The notes beneath the pieces are model-generated. The model was given only the letters and a program-made list of their open reading frames with translations, had not been told where the DNA came from and did not search any database. Below, piece by piece: positions 51,016 through 59,001 of a stretch of 64,000 bases of DNA (position 1 is its first letter; every line of letters begins with the position of its first letter). The stretch is taken from the NCBI GenBank assembly GCA_014804005.1, contig JAAVAP010000013.1, forward strand, positions 415,639 to 479,638, written 5' to 3'. Both the position numbers and the translations under genes were made by a program. This stretch comes from Treponema sp. GTDB lineage: Bacteria; Spirochaetota; Spirochaetia; Treponematales; Treponemataceae.

Positions 51016-52097
51016 AATATTTTGTAATCCGGCCCTTCATCGCCTGCGAAAATTTTCACGCGGCATTTTTCCATGCAAATGTTTTCGCAAAACGCAGACA
51101 AATCCATTGCGGCGGGCGAAAGCAAATTGTCAGGATTGAACGAAAGCTCAAGCGAGCATTCCTCCCCCTCCCCTGCCAAACGCGAAAACGCCCCGTTCAG
51201 CAAAACGACATCGCGCACGGCAGGAAAAACATGGCGCAGATTTTTCTCGTCATATTTTTCTTCCAAAAAAAGCAGCTGCATTTTTTCGATTTCCTTGTGG
51301 GAAAGTGCCGCGACTTTTTCGCGCGATTTAAAACCGCAGTTGTTGCAAATCTGCCATTCGGCAAAATCCGAAAAAAAATTCGAAGGTGAAATTTTCAGCG
51401 GCTTCAAAACCGAATTGAACCACGGCACTGCCCTTCCGCACGAATAAAAAATTTCCGCAGCAAATGCCAAACGCTGCGCGTATGAAATGTCATGGCTTGA
51501 AAAAGTCGCCGTGCATTTTTCCTCGCGTTCGTCGGAATAAATTTGCGGAAACTCAACGTGATTCGGATAAAGCGTCATGGCGAAGTCAAGCCGCTCGCGG
51601 AAAAATTTTATCGAGTCGCGCGGCGAAATTGCGAAGTCCGCCAAAAATCCAAAGACGAGATCGGCATCGTTCAAAAGCGCGGCCTTTTTTGAAAAAAGTT
51701 TTTTGTCGAAAAAAGTCGCGCTTTTCGGCGAAAAATTTTTCTTCGAATCAAATTTCATTGCGCAGAATTTTTTTGAATTTTTTTCGTCCGCAAATTTTTC
51801 CGAATTTTTTTCATCAATTTTTTTTGCAATTTCGTCAGCGCGAAAAAAAATGTCGAGCGAGCAAAACAAATCCTTGCAAAGCGCGACAATTTCACAGTCA
51901 ATCACTTCCGCTTCGACAGGAATTGAAATGAAAACTTCGGGAATATATTTTTTTGCTTTCGAAAGAAAATTTTTCAGCGAATTCCTGTCGCGCGAAAAAA
52001 CGCCTTCGTGCAAAGAAAATCGCGTTATGCCTTTTTGCGAAAACGACGCGAGCTGAGAATCCAAATCCGTCAAGTCAAAATTGTATTCGTCTTTCAA
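51012..52097 (-). CDS. Conserved-looking hypothetical protein, possible TIM-barrel
   Basis: 361 residues. Strand-like segments ITRFSLHEGVF, EVFISIPVEAEVID, LVFGFLADFAIS and FAMTLYPNHVEFP spaced as in radical-SAM or related barrels, but the CxxxCxxC cluster motif is missing. Other cysteines occur in ICNNCGFKSRE and FCENICMEKC. Lys/Asn/Phe-rich middle (about 95-135). TTG start ten bases after asnA, followed by the coupled RluA-type gene. I do not recognise the family. Confidence 0.55.
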   Translation of the reverse strand: MKDEYNFDLTDLDSQLASFSQKGITRFSLHEGVFSRDRNSLKNFLSKAKKYIPEVFISIPVEAEVIDCEIVALCKDLFCSLDIFFRADEIAKKIDEKNSEKFADEKNSKKFCAMKFDSKKNFSPKSATFFDKKLFSKKAALLNDADLVFGFLADFAISPRDSIKFFRERLDFAMTLYPNHVEFPQIYSDEREEKCTATFSSHDISYAQRLAFAAEIFYSCGRAVPWFNSVLKPLKISPSNFFSDFAEWQICNNCGFKSREKVAALSHKEIEKMQLLFLEEKYDEKNLRHVFPAVRDVVLLNGAFSRLAGEGEECSLELSFNPDNLLSPAAMDLSAFCENICMEKCRVKIFAGDEGPDYKIF

Positions 52098-52107
52098 AAT
52101 AAATCAG

Positions 52108-53145
52108 CTACAAAAGTTTGATGCCGCGCCTCTTGCAGTCGGCGATGATTTGCGGCGGCCAAATGCTCACCTGCGTTTCGCCGATGTGCGCCTTTTTGAA
52201 AAGAAGCATGCAAAGCCGCGACTGCCCGATTCCGCCGCCCAAAGTCTGCGCAAGTTCGCCACGCAAAAGCCTAGAATGGAACATCAATTTTTCGCGCTCC
52301 TCGCAGCCGCGTTCTTCCAGCTGCGCCTTGAGCGAAGCTGGCGAAACCCGGATTCCCATCGAAGAAAGTTCGAACGGCTCTTCGAGAACTTCATTCCAAA
52401 CGACGATATCGCCGTTCAAGCCTTTGTGTCCGTCGCCAGTTTCCGTAATCCAGTCGTCGTAATCGGGCGCGCGTCCATCATGCGGGATTCCGTCCAAAAG
52501 CGGCGCGCCGATTCCAGTTATGAAAACCGCGCCGTATTTTTTCGCAACTTTCGCCTCGCGTTCTTTCGGCGAAAGATTCGGATATTCGCGCGCCAAATCG
52601 TCGCTGAACAAAAGCTTGATTTCGTCCGGGAGCGTGGGCTTTATCTGCGAATAAAAATCGTAGACGTAAAATTCCGCGCGCTTTATGCAGCGATAGACTT
52701 TTTTCACGATTTCGTGCAAAAAGAAAACCGTCCTGTCCACATCGTCAATCGCCATTTCCCAATCCCATTGGTCAACATAAAGCGAGTGAACTGCGTCCAA
52801 ATCCTCGTCGGGGCGAATCGCGTTCATATCCGTGTAGATTCCGAATCCGCGAGGAAGCGCCATTTCCGTAACTTTGAGCCGCTTCCATTTTGCGAGCGAC
52901 TGCACGATTTCCAAATTCTGCTCGCCGAGCGACTTCACGGGAAAACGCACGGGACGTTCCGTGCCGTTCAAATCATCGTTCACGCCGATTCCGCTTTGCA
53001 CAAAAAGCGGCGCGGTCACTCGCGTCAAATTCAATTCGGTGGAAAGCGCGGTTTGAAAAAAATCCTTCAAAAGGACAATGCCGTGCTCGGTTTGTGTTTC
53101 GTCGAGAATCGGCTTGTAGTGCGCGGGAATCGCATTTTTCTTCAT
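52108..53145 (-). CDS. asnA: Aspartate-ammonia ligase
   Basis: 345 residues. Makes asparagine from aspartate, ammonia and ATP; class II aaRS-like fold. Conserved segments: VTAPLFVQSGIGVNDDLNG, MNAIRPDEDLDAVHSLYVDQWDWE, GDGHKGLNGDIVVWN and the closing LGGGIGQSRLCMLLFKKAHIGETQVSIWP. ATG 53145 has GAGGA seven bases upstream. First gene of a unit with the hypothetical and RluA-type genes; its -10-like TATAAT at 53248-53253 region gives a leader of about 100 bases. Confidence 0.95.
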   Translation of the reverse strand: MKKNAIPAHYKPILDETQTEHGIVLLKDFFQTALSTELNLTRVTAPLFVQSGIGVNDDLNGTERPVRFPVKSLGEQNLEIVQSLAKWKRLKVTEMALPRGFGIYTDMNAIRPDEDLDAVHSLYVDQWDWEMAIDDVDRTVFFLHEIVKKVYRCIKRAEFYVYDFYSQIKPTLPDEIKLLFSDDLAREYPNLSPKEREAKVAKKYGAVFITGIGAPLLDGIPHDGRAPDYDDWITETGDGHKGLNGDIVVWNEVLEEPFELSSMGIRVSPASLKAQLEERGCEEREKLMFHSRLLRGELAQTLGGGIGQSRLCMLLFKKAHIGETQVSIWPPQIIADCKRRGIKLL

Positions 53146-53261
53146 AAAAATCCTCGTGGAAAATCGCAACTCGTGCGAATTTCAAAAATTTCAAATCGAA
53201 AAATTCGACAAGAAAAAAAACTCGCCCGATCGCAAAGAATATTTTTCCATTATACAACTTC

Positions 53262-53290
53262 TTCAAAAAATCCGCAAGATGTGATACAAT
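53262..53290 (+). promoter_or_regulatory. Promoter of the nuclease gene (leaderless)
   Basis: TTCAAA (53262-53267), 17-base spacer, TACAAT (53285-53290), five bases, ATG 53296 without a ribosome site. Confidence 0.45.
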
Positions 53291-53295
53291 GAATT

Positions 53296-54102
53296 ATGAA
53301 AAGAATTTTTTCGCGAGCCTTTTTTTCCGCGCTAATTTTCATTTTGAGCTTTTCGTGCGTCTCTTCAATGCGCGGCGAAAATTTTTACGACGATATTTTT
53401 CAAAACGCGGATTCAATTCAATTGGAAATTCCGCTTTGCAAGGCGGCGGAAAAAAATTCCGAAAGGCGCGACACGCATCAAATCGTCCGGCACGAAGGCT
53501 ACACTCTTTGCTACCGCGAAAAATTCGAGCAGGCAGAATGGGTGGCGTACACTCTCGACGCGGAAAAATTGCAAAAGACCGCATCGCGCAAAAACAATTT
53601 TCGCGAAGATCCCGACGTGCGGACTTTTTCCGCGCAGTTGGAAGACTACAGGCACGGCGGCTACGACCGAGGGCATTTGGCGCCGGCGGCGGACATGGCG
53701 TACAGCGAAAGCGCGATGAGTGAATCGTTTTTGATGAGCAACATTTCGCCGCAAGTCCACGCATTCAACGCGGGAATTTGGCTTCGCCTCGAACAATACG
53801 TGAGGACGCTCGCAGGCGAAAGCGAAAAAATTTTCGTCGTCACAGGTCCGATTCTCGAAAAAGATTCATACGAAACAATCGGCGTAAATCGCGTGGCAAT
53901 TCCAGAATTTTTCTACAAGGCAATTCTCGCGGTAAAAAACGGCGAGTTCAAAATGTTCGCGTTCATCGTTCCGAACGAGCAGAGTAAAGAAGAAATTTGG
54001 CATTTCCAGACAACGGTGGACGAAATTGAAGCGCGAACTGGAATCGACTTTTTTTGGCAACTCGACGACGAAATCGAAAACGCGCTGGAATGCCGTAAAT
54101 AA
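53296..54102 (+). CDS. DNA/RNA non-specific endonuclease, lipoprotein
   Basis: 268 residues. Lipoprotein signal ending in LSFSC (Cys21). Catalytic motif YDRGHLAPAADM (His as base) followed by LMSNISPQVHAFNAGIW with the metal-binding Asn, as in NucA/Serratia-type nucleases. Acts outside the cytoplasm, probably to degrade external nucleic acid for nucleotides. Last clearly chromosomal gene before the mobile region. Confidence 0.9.
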   Translation: MKRIFSRAFFSALIFILSFSCVSSMRGENFYDDIFQNADSIQLEIPLCKAAEKNSERRDTHQIVRHEGYTLCYREKFEQAEWVAYTLDAEKLQKTASRKNNFREDPDVRTFSAQLEDYRHGGYDRGHLAPAADMAYSESAMSESFLMSNISPQVHAFNAGIWLRLEQYVRTLAGESEKIFVVTGPILEKDSYETIGVNRVAIPEFFYKAILAVKNGEFKMFAFIVPNEQSKEEIWHFQTTVDEIEARTGIDFFWQLDDEIENALECRK

Positions 54103-54560
54103 GATTTTCATATTACGCAAAAACCACCCAAAACAAAATTATTTTTTTAAACGCTTGATGCCAATGTGCGAGAGCACAAGGTAAAATAATTTCCACTCAC
54201 GCAACAAGTGCACGAAAATAAAATTCTTTTCTAAAACGCTTGATTCGCACTGCGCGGCACGCGCAGATTAAAACAATTTCCTATCAGAAACAAGTGCCAT
54301 AAAATAAAATTCTTTTTCAAGGCACTGTCAAGAGGAAATGATAAAATTCGCCAAGAATTTTTATTTGAGTCAAAGGATTATGAAAAAATGTGGCTTTTGT
54401 GGGAAAAATATTGACATCTTGTATGCATGCTGACTGAAATTTCTTATCAATCACTAGAATTTTGCATTTCTTTTATCGTGCAAGGACATAGTTATCCCGT
54501 AGTTTTTTATAATGAGAAAATTAACTGTTTGTATTGTTGAAACTCATGAAAGACAGGACA
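54103..54560. other. Gene-free boundary region
   Basis: 458 AT-rich bases. The left half is the triplicated repeat listed separately. At 54380-54433 an 17-codon reading frame with AAGGATT upstream encodes MKKCGFCGKNIDILYAC, which looks like the start of a zinc-ribbon protein that is cut short. The right part shows no gene or clear inverted end of the transposon. Confidence 0.5.
54135..54330. repeat. Tandem repeat with 85-86 bp period
   Basis: Units begin AAAATTcTTTT at 54135, 54220 and 54306. Units 1 and 2 share AAACGCTTGAT near the start and AACAAGTGC near the end; unit 3 keeps only its first part. Located exactly between the last chromosomal gene and the mobile segment. Confidence 0.6.
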
Positions 54561-55832
54561 TTATCCCGCCTTTCGATACGGAGCGCGGTACTTCATTTTC
54601 GCGTCTTTGAAGAAGTATTCATCAATCAAATCCTTCCAAACTTGAGGCATCAAATTTCCCGAGGAATCTTCATCGAAGATTTCGATTTCCACCCGCTTTC
54701 CTTTTTTTGTAATACCATAAATTCCGTCTTGAACCGAAAGATGTATCACGATTTTTTGTCTTGGAGCACCATGCGCTTTGAACAGATAATTTTTCAAGGA
54801 AAAAACACATCCGTTGTCAGTGGTTCGCTCCACTTTGACGCTCAGTATTTTCGCAAGACAGGTCTTCTCATAGTCCGCAAGAGGTCGCCAGTCAAAGCCT
54901 TGTGCGCTTTCGGAAAAATGTCTTGAATAATACTCGATGAACTCTGGAAGAAACGCGTTCGCCTCCTCGATGGTGGTTATGTTATGCTCCTTCAATTCAA
55001 CGGGCAGTATCTGCTGCACCGTAGTCCAAAACCTCTCAATTCTGCCTTTCGCCTGCGGAGTGTTTGCCCGAATCATTTCCACGCCAAGTTCGTCCATAGC
55101 TTTTGCGAACTGAGTCTTCGCTTCTGTTCCCGCAAGCTGCTCGGCGATTGTCGGCTCGCGAGTTTCAAAGAAAACGCTCAGTCCGTCAACATAAAGCACT
55201 TTGGGCTTCCCATATTTTATGAGCGTCTGACGCAAAGATTCATAATAGCCGAATGCGCACTCATTTTTTGTCATATAAAGTCCTGTCGGAATTTTTGTCG
55301 CGTCGTCAATGAAGCCATGCAGACAGTACTGCTTTCCGTCGCCGAACCAGTCGAACGGGGTTCCGTCGCCCTGAAGGAGTGTTCCCATCTTTTCCTTTCG
55401 CGGACGGCTTTCATGGACTCTCGCCACTTTTTTTGCTCGCCGGCTTTGAATGGACTTGTATCCATGCGCTTTAAGAATTTTCCCGATGGTGTGGTGGTCG
55501 TGCCTGATTCCGTAATTCTCGGCGAGCTTCCTAGTGAAGTGCGCGAACGTTATCCTGTCGTAAACTTTCTTGCCGCCCGCATTTACCAATTCCTTTATTT
55601 CAAGGATTCTGTCAACTTCGGATTGTCTCAGCATTGTAGAGGGCTTTCTTCCCGTGTTTCCGTGCACAAGGATGCTGTCGCCATATTTCTTGTACTTGCG
55701 TTTTAATGTCCTTATGTAATCCTTGCACAAGTCCAATTCCATAGCCGCTTCCTTGTTCGTGCATTTTCCAGCAAGCAGTTTTTTCAAAACGCATTTTCTT
55801 CGCATTTGCATTTGGTTGAGTTTGATTTTCAT
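54561..55832 (-). CDS. IS1202/ISNCY-type DDE transposase
   Basis: 423 residues, full length. N-terminal helix-turn-helix (CTNKEAAMELDLCKDYIRTLKRKYKKYG), then an rve-like catalytic core: first Asp in LLQGDGTPFDWFGDGKQ, second in LYVDGLSVFFE, and the Glu region RANTPQAKGRIERFW. These features match the IS1202 group. Terminal inverted repeats were looked for at both ends and not found, so limits are unknown. ATG 55832 has AGGA seven bases upstream, two codons after an earlier ATG. Confidence 0.85.
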   Translation of the reverse strand: MKIKLNQMQMRRKCVLKKLLAGKCTNKEAAMELDLCKDYIRTLKRKYKKYGDSILVHGNTGRKPSTMLRQSEVDRILEIKELVNAGGKKVYDRITFAHFTRKLAENYGIRHDHHTIGKILKAHGYKSIQSRRAKKVARVHESRPRKEKMGTLLQGDGTPFDWFGDGKQYCLHGFIDDATKIPTGLYMTKNECAFGYYESLRQTLIKYGKPKVLYVDGLSVFFETREPTIAEQLAGTEAKTQFAKAMDELGVEMIRANTPQAKGRIERFWTTVQQILPVELKEHNITTIEEANAFLPEFIEYYSRHFSESAQGFDWRPLADYEKTCLAKILSVKVERTTDNGCVFSLKNYLFKAHGAPRQKIVIHLSVQDGIYGITKKGKRVEIEIFDEDSSGNLMPQVWKDLIDEYFFKDAKMKYRAPYRKAG

Positions 55833-55931
55833 TTTCATATCCTAATGATTCAGATTCGTGAACGGCGCACCACATGGCGAACCTTACTCGAAAAAAGTCG
55901 GCAGCTTTTTTGCCGGCAAACATAGTGTTTC

Positions 55932-55960
55932 AAAAAGGTGGCAACGTTGCCACCTTTTTT
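55932..55960 (-). terminator. Symmetric terminator after topB
   Basis: Palindrome GGTGGCAACGTTGCCACC (55937-55954) flanked by five A and seven T; it directly abuts the topB stop and would work in both directions, separating topB from the transposase region. Confidence 0.8.
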
Positions 55961-58017
55961 TATTTGTCGAAATTAAATTTCACTTCAAGACTCTCGTTCA
56001 GAAACAGCCTCGCCTTGAATTCCTTTCCTCCCTTGCCCGTAAATTTTTTTGTTGCAGTTTTCTTGCCCGAACACAACTCGAATATGTCCTTTTTGGAAAT
56101 CTTTGTTCCTGCAATGGTTTCCCAAATCTTAAAATCACACCCGTCCTTGTAGCCGGCGCAATACCAATTTCTGTTTCCCTTTCGCATTGGCTTTCCGCAT
56201 TTTGGACAGACGGCTTCATCTCCTCCGCGAGAAATTTCGAGGGACATCTTTTTTGCGACTGCCTGCCGTACAAATTCGCGAATTTTTCGTTCGAAATTGG
56301 ACGGGTTTTCCTCCAGGCTTTTTTCCCAGTTCGTGGTTTCCGAAACATCCGCTATGCTTTTTATCGGCGAGGCTCGGACTGCGTTCAACACCGCCTTTCC
56401 TAGCGATGTTATCAAAATGCTTTTATTCTCAATTTCGATGTAGCCACATGCTTTAAGTTTCGGAAGGAAACTGTGTCGTGTGGCTTGCGTTCCAAGCCCG
56501 ACCAATTTTCCTGCGTCTTCTCTTTCTGACTTTGGATTCTCCATGAAACCGAGCATACTCGCCTCATCAAAATGCTTCGGAGGCCTTGTCCATTTTTCTT
56601 TCGTCTCGATATTTGAAAGCCGAAGTTTGTTTAGGTCGATTCCTGAAAGGTCTTGCTCCTCTTCTTCCTGCTCATCTTTAGAATTCCGCCTTGTTGCATC
56701 GCTTTCCTCGAACGTCTTCCATCCATTGTCAATCGTCCGCTTCCCAGAAATTCTGTACTTGTGACCATTCACGGAAAGTATTGCAGTCCGAATGTTGTAA
56801 ACGCAAGGAGCGGCAAAGGCCAGCATGAAGCGGTTCAGAATCAGCTCGTAGATTTTCCTTTCGTCATCGTTCGCTGACGCGGAAATTTCCTTGAGCGGAA
56901 TGAGGGCGTGATGCGCCTCAAGCTTCGCGTCGTTGAATACGCGCTTATTTGAAAGCGAGATGTCTGAAATCGACTCTATTGCGGACATCTCTGTATGAGC
57001 GGCTGAAAGTTCCCGCCAAATTTTTTTGCATAGCTCCACGTTATCGCTTCCCATTACACGCGACGGCGTTCTTGGATATGACACGCACTTGTGCTCCTCA
57101 TATAGACTTTGGATGACCTTCAAGGTCTTGTCCGCAGAGAAGCCATAAAGCTTGAACGTTTCTTTTTGGACGGCATTGAGATTATACAGCTGCGGAGCCG
57201 GGATTTCCCTCTTCTCGGATTTTTCTTCCGAAATTACGGCCTGTATTCCTACATCGGATTTCAGCAACGCTTCACGGGAATCGTCAGGAAAGGAATCTCC
57301 GCCTTCGTCCTCGAAATAGATTCCTTGGCATAGATTGCGCTTTGTGCCATTGTTCTCTAGCGTGAAACTCGCATAATGCTCGAAATATTTTTCGCTTTTG
57401 AAGTCGGCAATCCTTGCGCACCTTTCCTCGATAGCCGACAGGACGGCTGTCTGAACGCGTCCGACTGTGAGTCTCCTGTTTGCCGCCACGGTGATGTACC
57501 GCGTAAAATTTATCCCGACAAGCCAGTCGGAATGCTGACGAGCGAATCCTTTTTTCGCGAGGGAATCGTATTCCGAAAGTGGCCTAGCGTTTCTGATTCC
57601 GTTGCGAACCACTTCGGGTGTGAGCGCCTGTGAAACCCAAAAGCGCCGTATCCGCGAAAAATCGGTGATTCCGCTTTCCAAGAGACATTCGCGGGCGATT
57701 ATTTCGCCCTCGCGGTCGGCATCCGTCGCAATCAGGATGGAGTCTAGACGGTGCTTTATTAGCAATCTTTTTACGAGATCCGCCTGTTTCTCCATACCTG
57801 CATTTTTCACGTATTTGAATTCATCGGGAATTATCGGAATCTCGCTCCACGACTTGAACTTCGCGTCGTAGGATTCTGGATTATCCAGTCTGAACAGGTG
57901 TCCGACGCAGTTCGTGATTTCGATTGTTTCGCTCGAATAGAATCCGTTCCGAAACTTGCAACCAAGCGCGACAGCAAAGTCCTTCGCAACGCTCGGTTTT
58001 TCAGTAAGTATAAGCAT
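55960..58017 (-). CDS. topB: DNA topoisomerase III
   Basis: 685 residues, type IA topoisomerase. Toprim motif (MLILTEKPSVAKDFAVALG at the N-terminus, ATDADREGEII later), GFARQHSDWLVGINFTRY, the catalytic tyrosine in CVSYPRTPSRVM, VGLGTQATRHSF, and a C-terminal zinc-ribbon-like CPKCGKPMRKGNRNWYC. TopB homologues on conjugative elements help to unlink transferred DNA. ATG 58017 has GGAG five bases upstream within a 17-base segment repeated before virB8. Points away from the transfer genes. Confidence 0.92.
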   Translation of the reverse strand: MLILTEKPSVAKDFAVALGCKFRNGFYSSETIEITNCVGHLFRLDNPESYDAKFKSWSEIPIIPDEFKYVKNAGMEKQADLVKRLLIKHRLDSILIATDADREGEIIARECLLESGITDFSRIRRFWVSQALTPEVVRNGIRNARPLSEYDSLAKKGFARQHSDWLVGINFTRYITVAANRRLTVGRVQTAVLSAIEERCARIADFKSEKYFEHYASFTLENNGTKRNLCQGIYFEDEGGDSFPDDSREALLKSDVGIQAVISEEKSEKREIPAPQLYNLNAVQKETFKLYGFSADKTLKVIQSLYEEHKCVSYPRTPSRVMGSDNVELCKKIWRELSAAHTEMSAIESISDISLSNKRVFNDAKLEAHHALIPLKEISASANDDERKIYELILNRFMLAFAAPCVYNIRTAILSVNGHKYRISGKRTIDNGWKTFEESDATRRNSKDEQEEEEQDLSGIDLNKLRLSNIETKEKWTRPPKHFDEASMLGFMENPKSEREDAGKLVGLGTQATRHSFLPKLKACGYIEIENKSILITSLGKAVLNAVRASPIKSIADVSETTNWEKSLEENPSNFERKIREFVRQAVAKKMSLEISRGGDEAVCPKCGKPMRKGNRNWYCAGYKDGCDFKIWETIAGTKISKKDIFELCSGKKTATKKFTGKGGKEFKARLFLNESLEVKFNFDK

Positions 58018-58189
58018 TGTGTCTCCTTTTGGGCAGGCAAACACAATAATCATTTTGCAAAAAACACAATTTAAATCAAGTGACTTTTCAGTAAAATGCG
58101 TAAAAAAACGCTAACTTATGCTTTAAAGCAAATTACAAGAAAAATTTGCTTCTTCAGAAAATCGCGAGAAACAAAACAATGCAAGAAAA

Positions 58190-58299
58190 AAAACAACTGA
58201 CCTATTCGGCAAGATAAAAGAGCGTCCTACGAGTGTACGCAATTCCATAATTTTCCAAGAATTGCGCGTAGGACGGTCAGTTGTTTTGTTGTACACTCG
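58190..58299. other. Nested inverted-repeat element: candidate oriT, MITE or pseudoknotted RNA
   Basis: Perfect outer arms of 13 bp (58190-58202 with 58275-58287), a middle 9-bp stem (58223-58231 with 58267-58275), an inner 8-bp stem (58238-58245 with 58259-58266) with a 13-base loop, and a six-base bulge at 58232-58237. That bulge with its neighbours (58230-58238) is exactly complementary to 58291-58299, outside the hairpin. Position before the relaxase operon fits an origin of transfer; the alternative pairing also fits a pseudoknotted RNA. Confidence 0.55.
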
Positions 58300-58361
58300 C
58301 ATTTTTCTTCTCTAGTATGACGGTAGGACAGGAAGATTGTGTAAAAAATAATATTTATATA

Positions 58362-58390
58362 TTGACACAGGATATATTGTGATTTAAACT
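58362..58390 (+). promoter_or_regulatory. Promoter of the relaxase operon
   Basis: TTGACA (58362-58367), 17-base spacer, TAAACT (58385-58390), upstream of the ATG at 58424. Confidence 0.65.
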
Positions 58391-58423
58391 TTGAACACAC
58401 GTTGCTGTGTTTTGGAGAAAATC

Positions 58424-58990
58424 ATGCGCAAGACATTCCTCAGGAAGGAAAAAGAGAGAATAAAGCGGCTCGCGAAAAAAATGAACTTGGAACTTTATCG
58501 GATAAAGTTTTCCATTGGAAAATGCGATATAGGCAATGTAGTTGCCGTCTGTGATTTTCTGCTTGAAAGGTGGGACAAGATAGTCCACAACAGGCGCGGA
58601 TTTTTATTCACATCATTTTTGGGATTGGTAAGGGAACTTGTCATTGAAGTGAGAGGAGAAATTTGCGAGCCGTATCTGCAACTTTTGTGTTTCGCGGACA
58701 AAAGGAATGCGCGGGCGGAAAAGGAAAGAATAAGATATTTGGCGTTCTTTTCGTGGATAAGGGCTACGAAATCTGTACAGATTTCGCAGCCAGTCGTGGT
58801 GGAGCGTATTCCTGAAGAATGTATGGACAGGGTTCTTGACGAACTCATGCTACCTTGCGTCCGCGTGACAAAGCCGAACGCAGAACTGGAGGAACTCTTG
58901 AATTTATACCAATACCACAAGCGGCTTTGCTCAAGATCTGGAATCGTTTCCGTAAAAAGCATGGAGCATCGCAACGACATGGAGAGATAA
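58424..58990 (+). CDS. Unknown protein upstream of the relaxase
   Basis: 188 residues, basic N-terminus (MRKTFLRKEKERIKRLAKKMN) and mostly helical. No recognised domain. Lies 11 bases before the relaxase gene and is cotranscribed with it, the position often held by relaxosome accessory proteins that bind oriT; that role is only inferred. GGAG six bases before ATG 58424. Confidence 0.6.
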   Translation: MRKTFLRKEKERIKRLAKKMNLELYRIKFSIGKCDIGNVVAVCDFLLERWDKIVHNRRGFLFTSFLGLVRELVIEVRGEICEPYLQLLCFADKRNARAEKERIRYLAFFSWIRATKSVQISQPVVVERIPEECMDRVLDELMLPCVRVTKPNAELEELLNLYQYHKRLCSRSGIVSVKSMEHRNDMER

Positions 58991-59001
58991 GGTAAATTCC
59001 A

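Larger units (their letters stand above)
58018..58423. other. Divergent control region between topB and the transfer genes
   Basis: About 400 bases, AT-rich. Contains the topB leader, the complex inverted-repeat element at 58190-58299, a good promoter at 58362-58390 and a small leader hairpin (AACACA...TGTGTT, 58393-58410). No gene seen. Confidence 0.6.

Noticed and set aside
52081..53292. 403-codon open frame on the plus strand
   Set aside because: Antisense shadow of asnA; runs into the leader of the nuclease gene.
54380..54433. 17-codon frame with CxxC and a ribosome site
   Set aside because: Too short to call a gene; may be the start of a truncated zinc-ribbon protein or chance.
54500..55930. 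Terminal inverted repeats for the IS1202-type element
   Set aside because: No pair of matching ends was found by eye on the two sides of the transposase gene.
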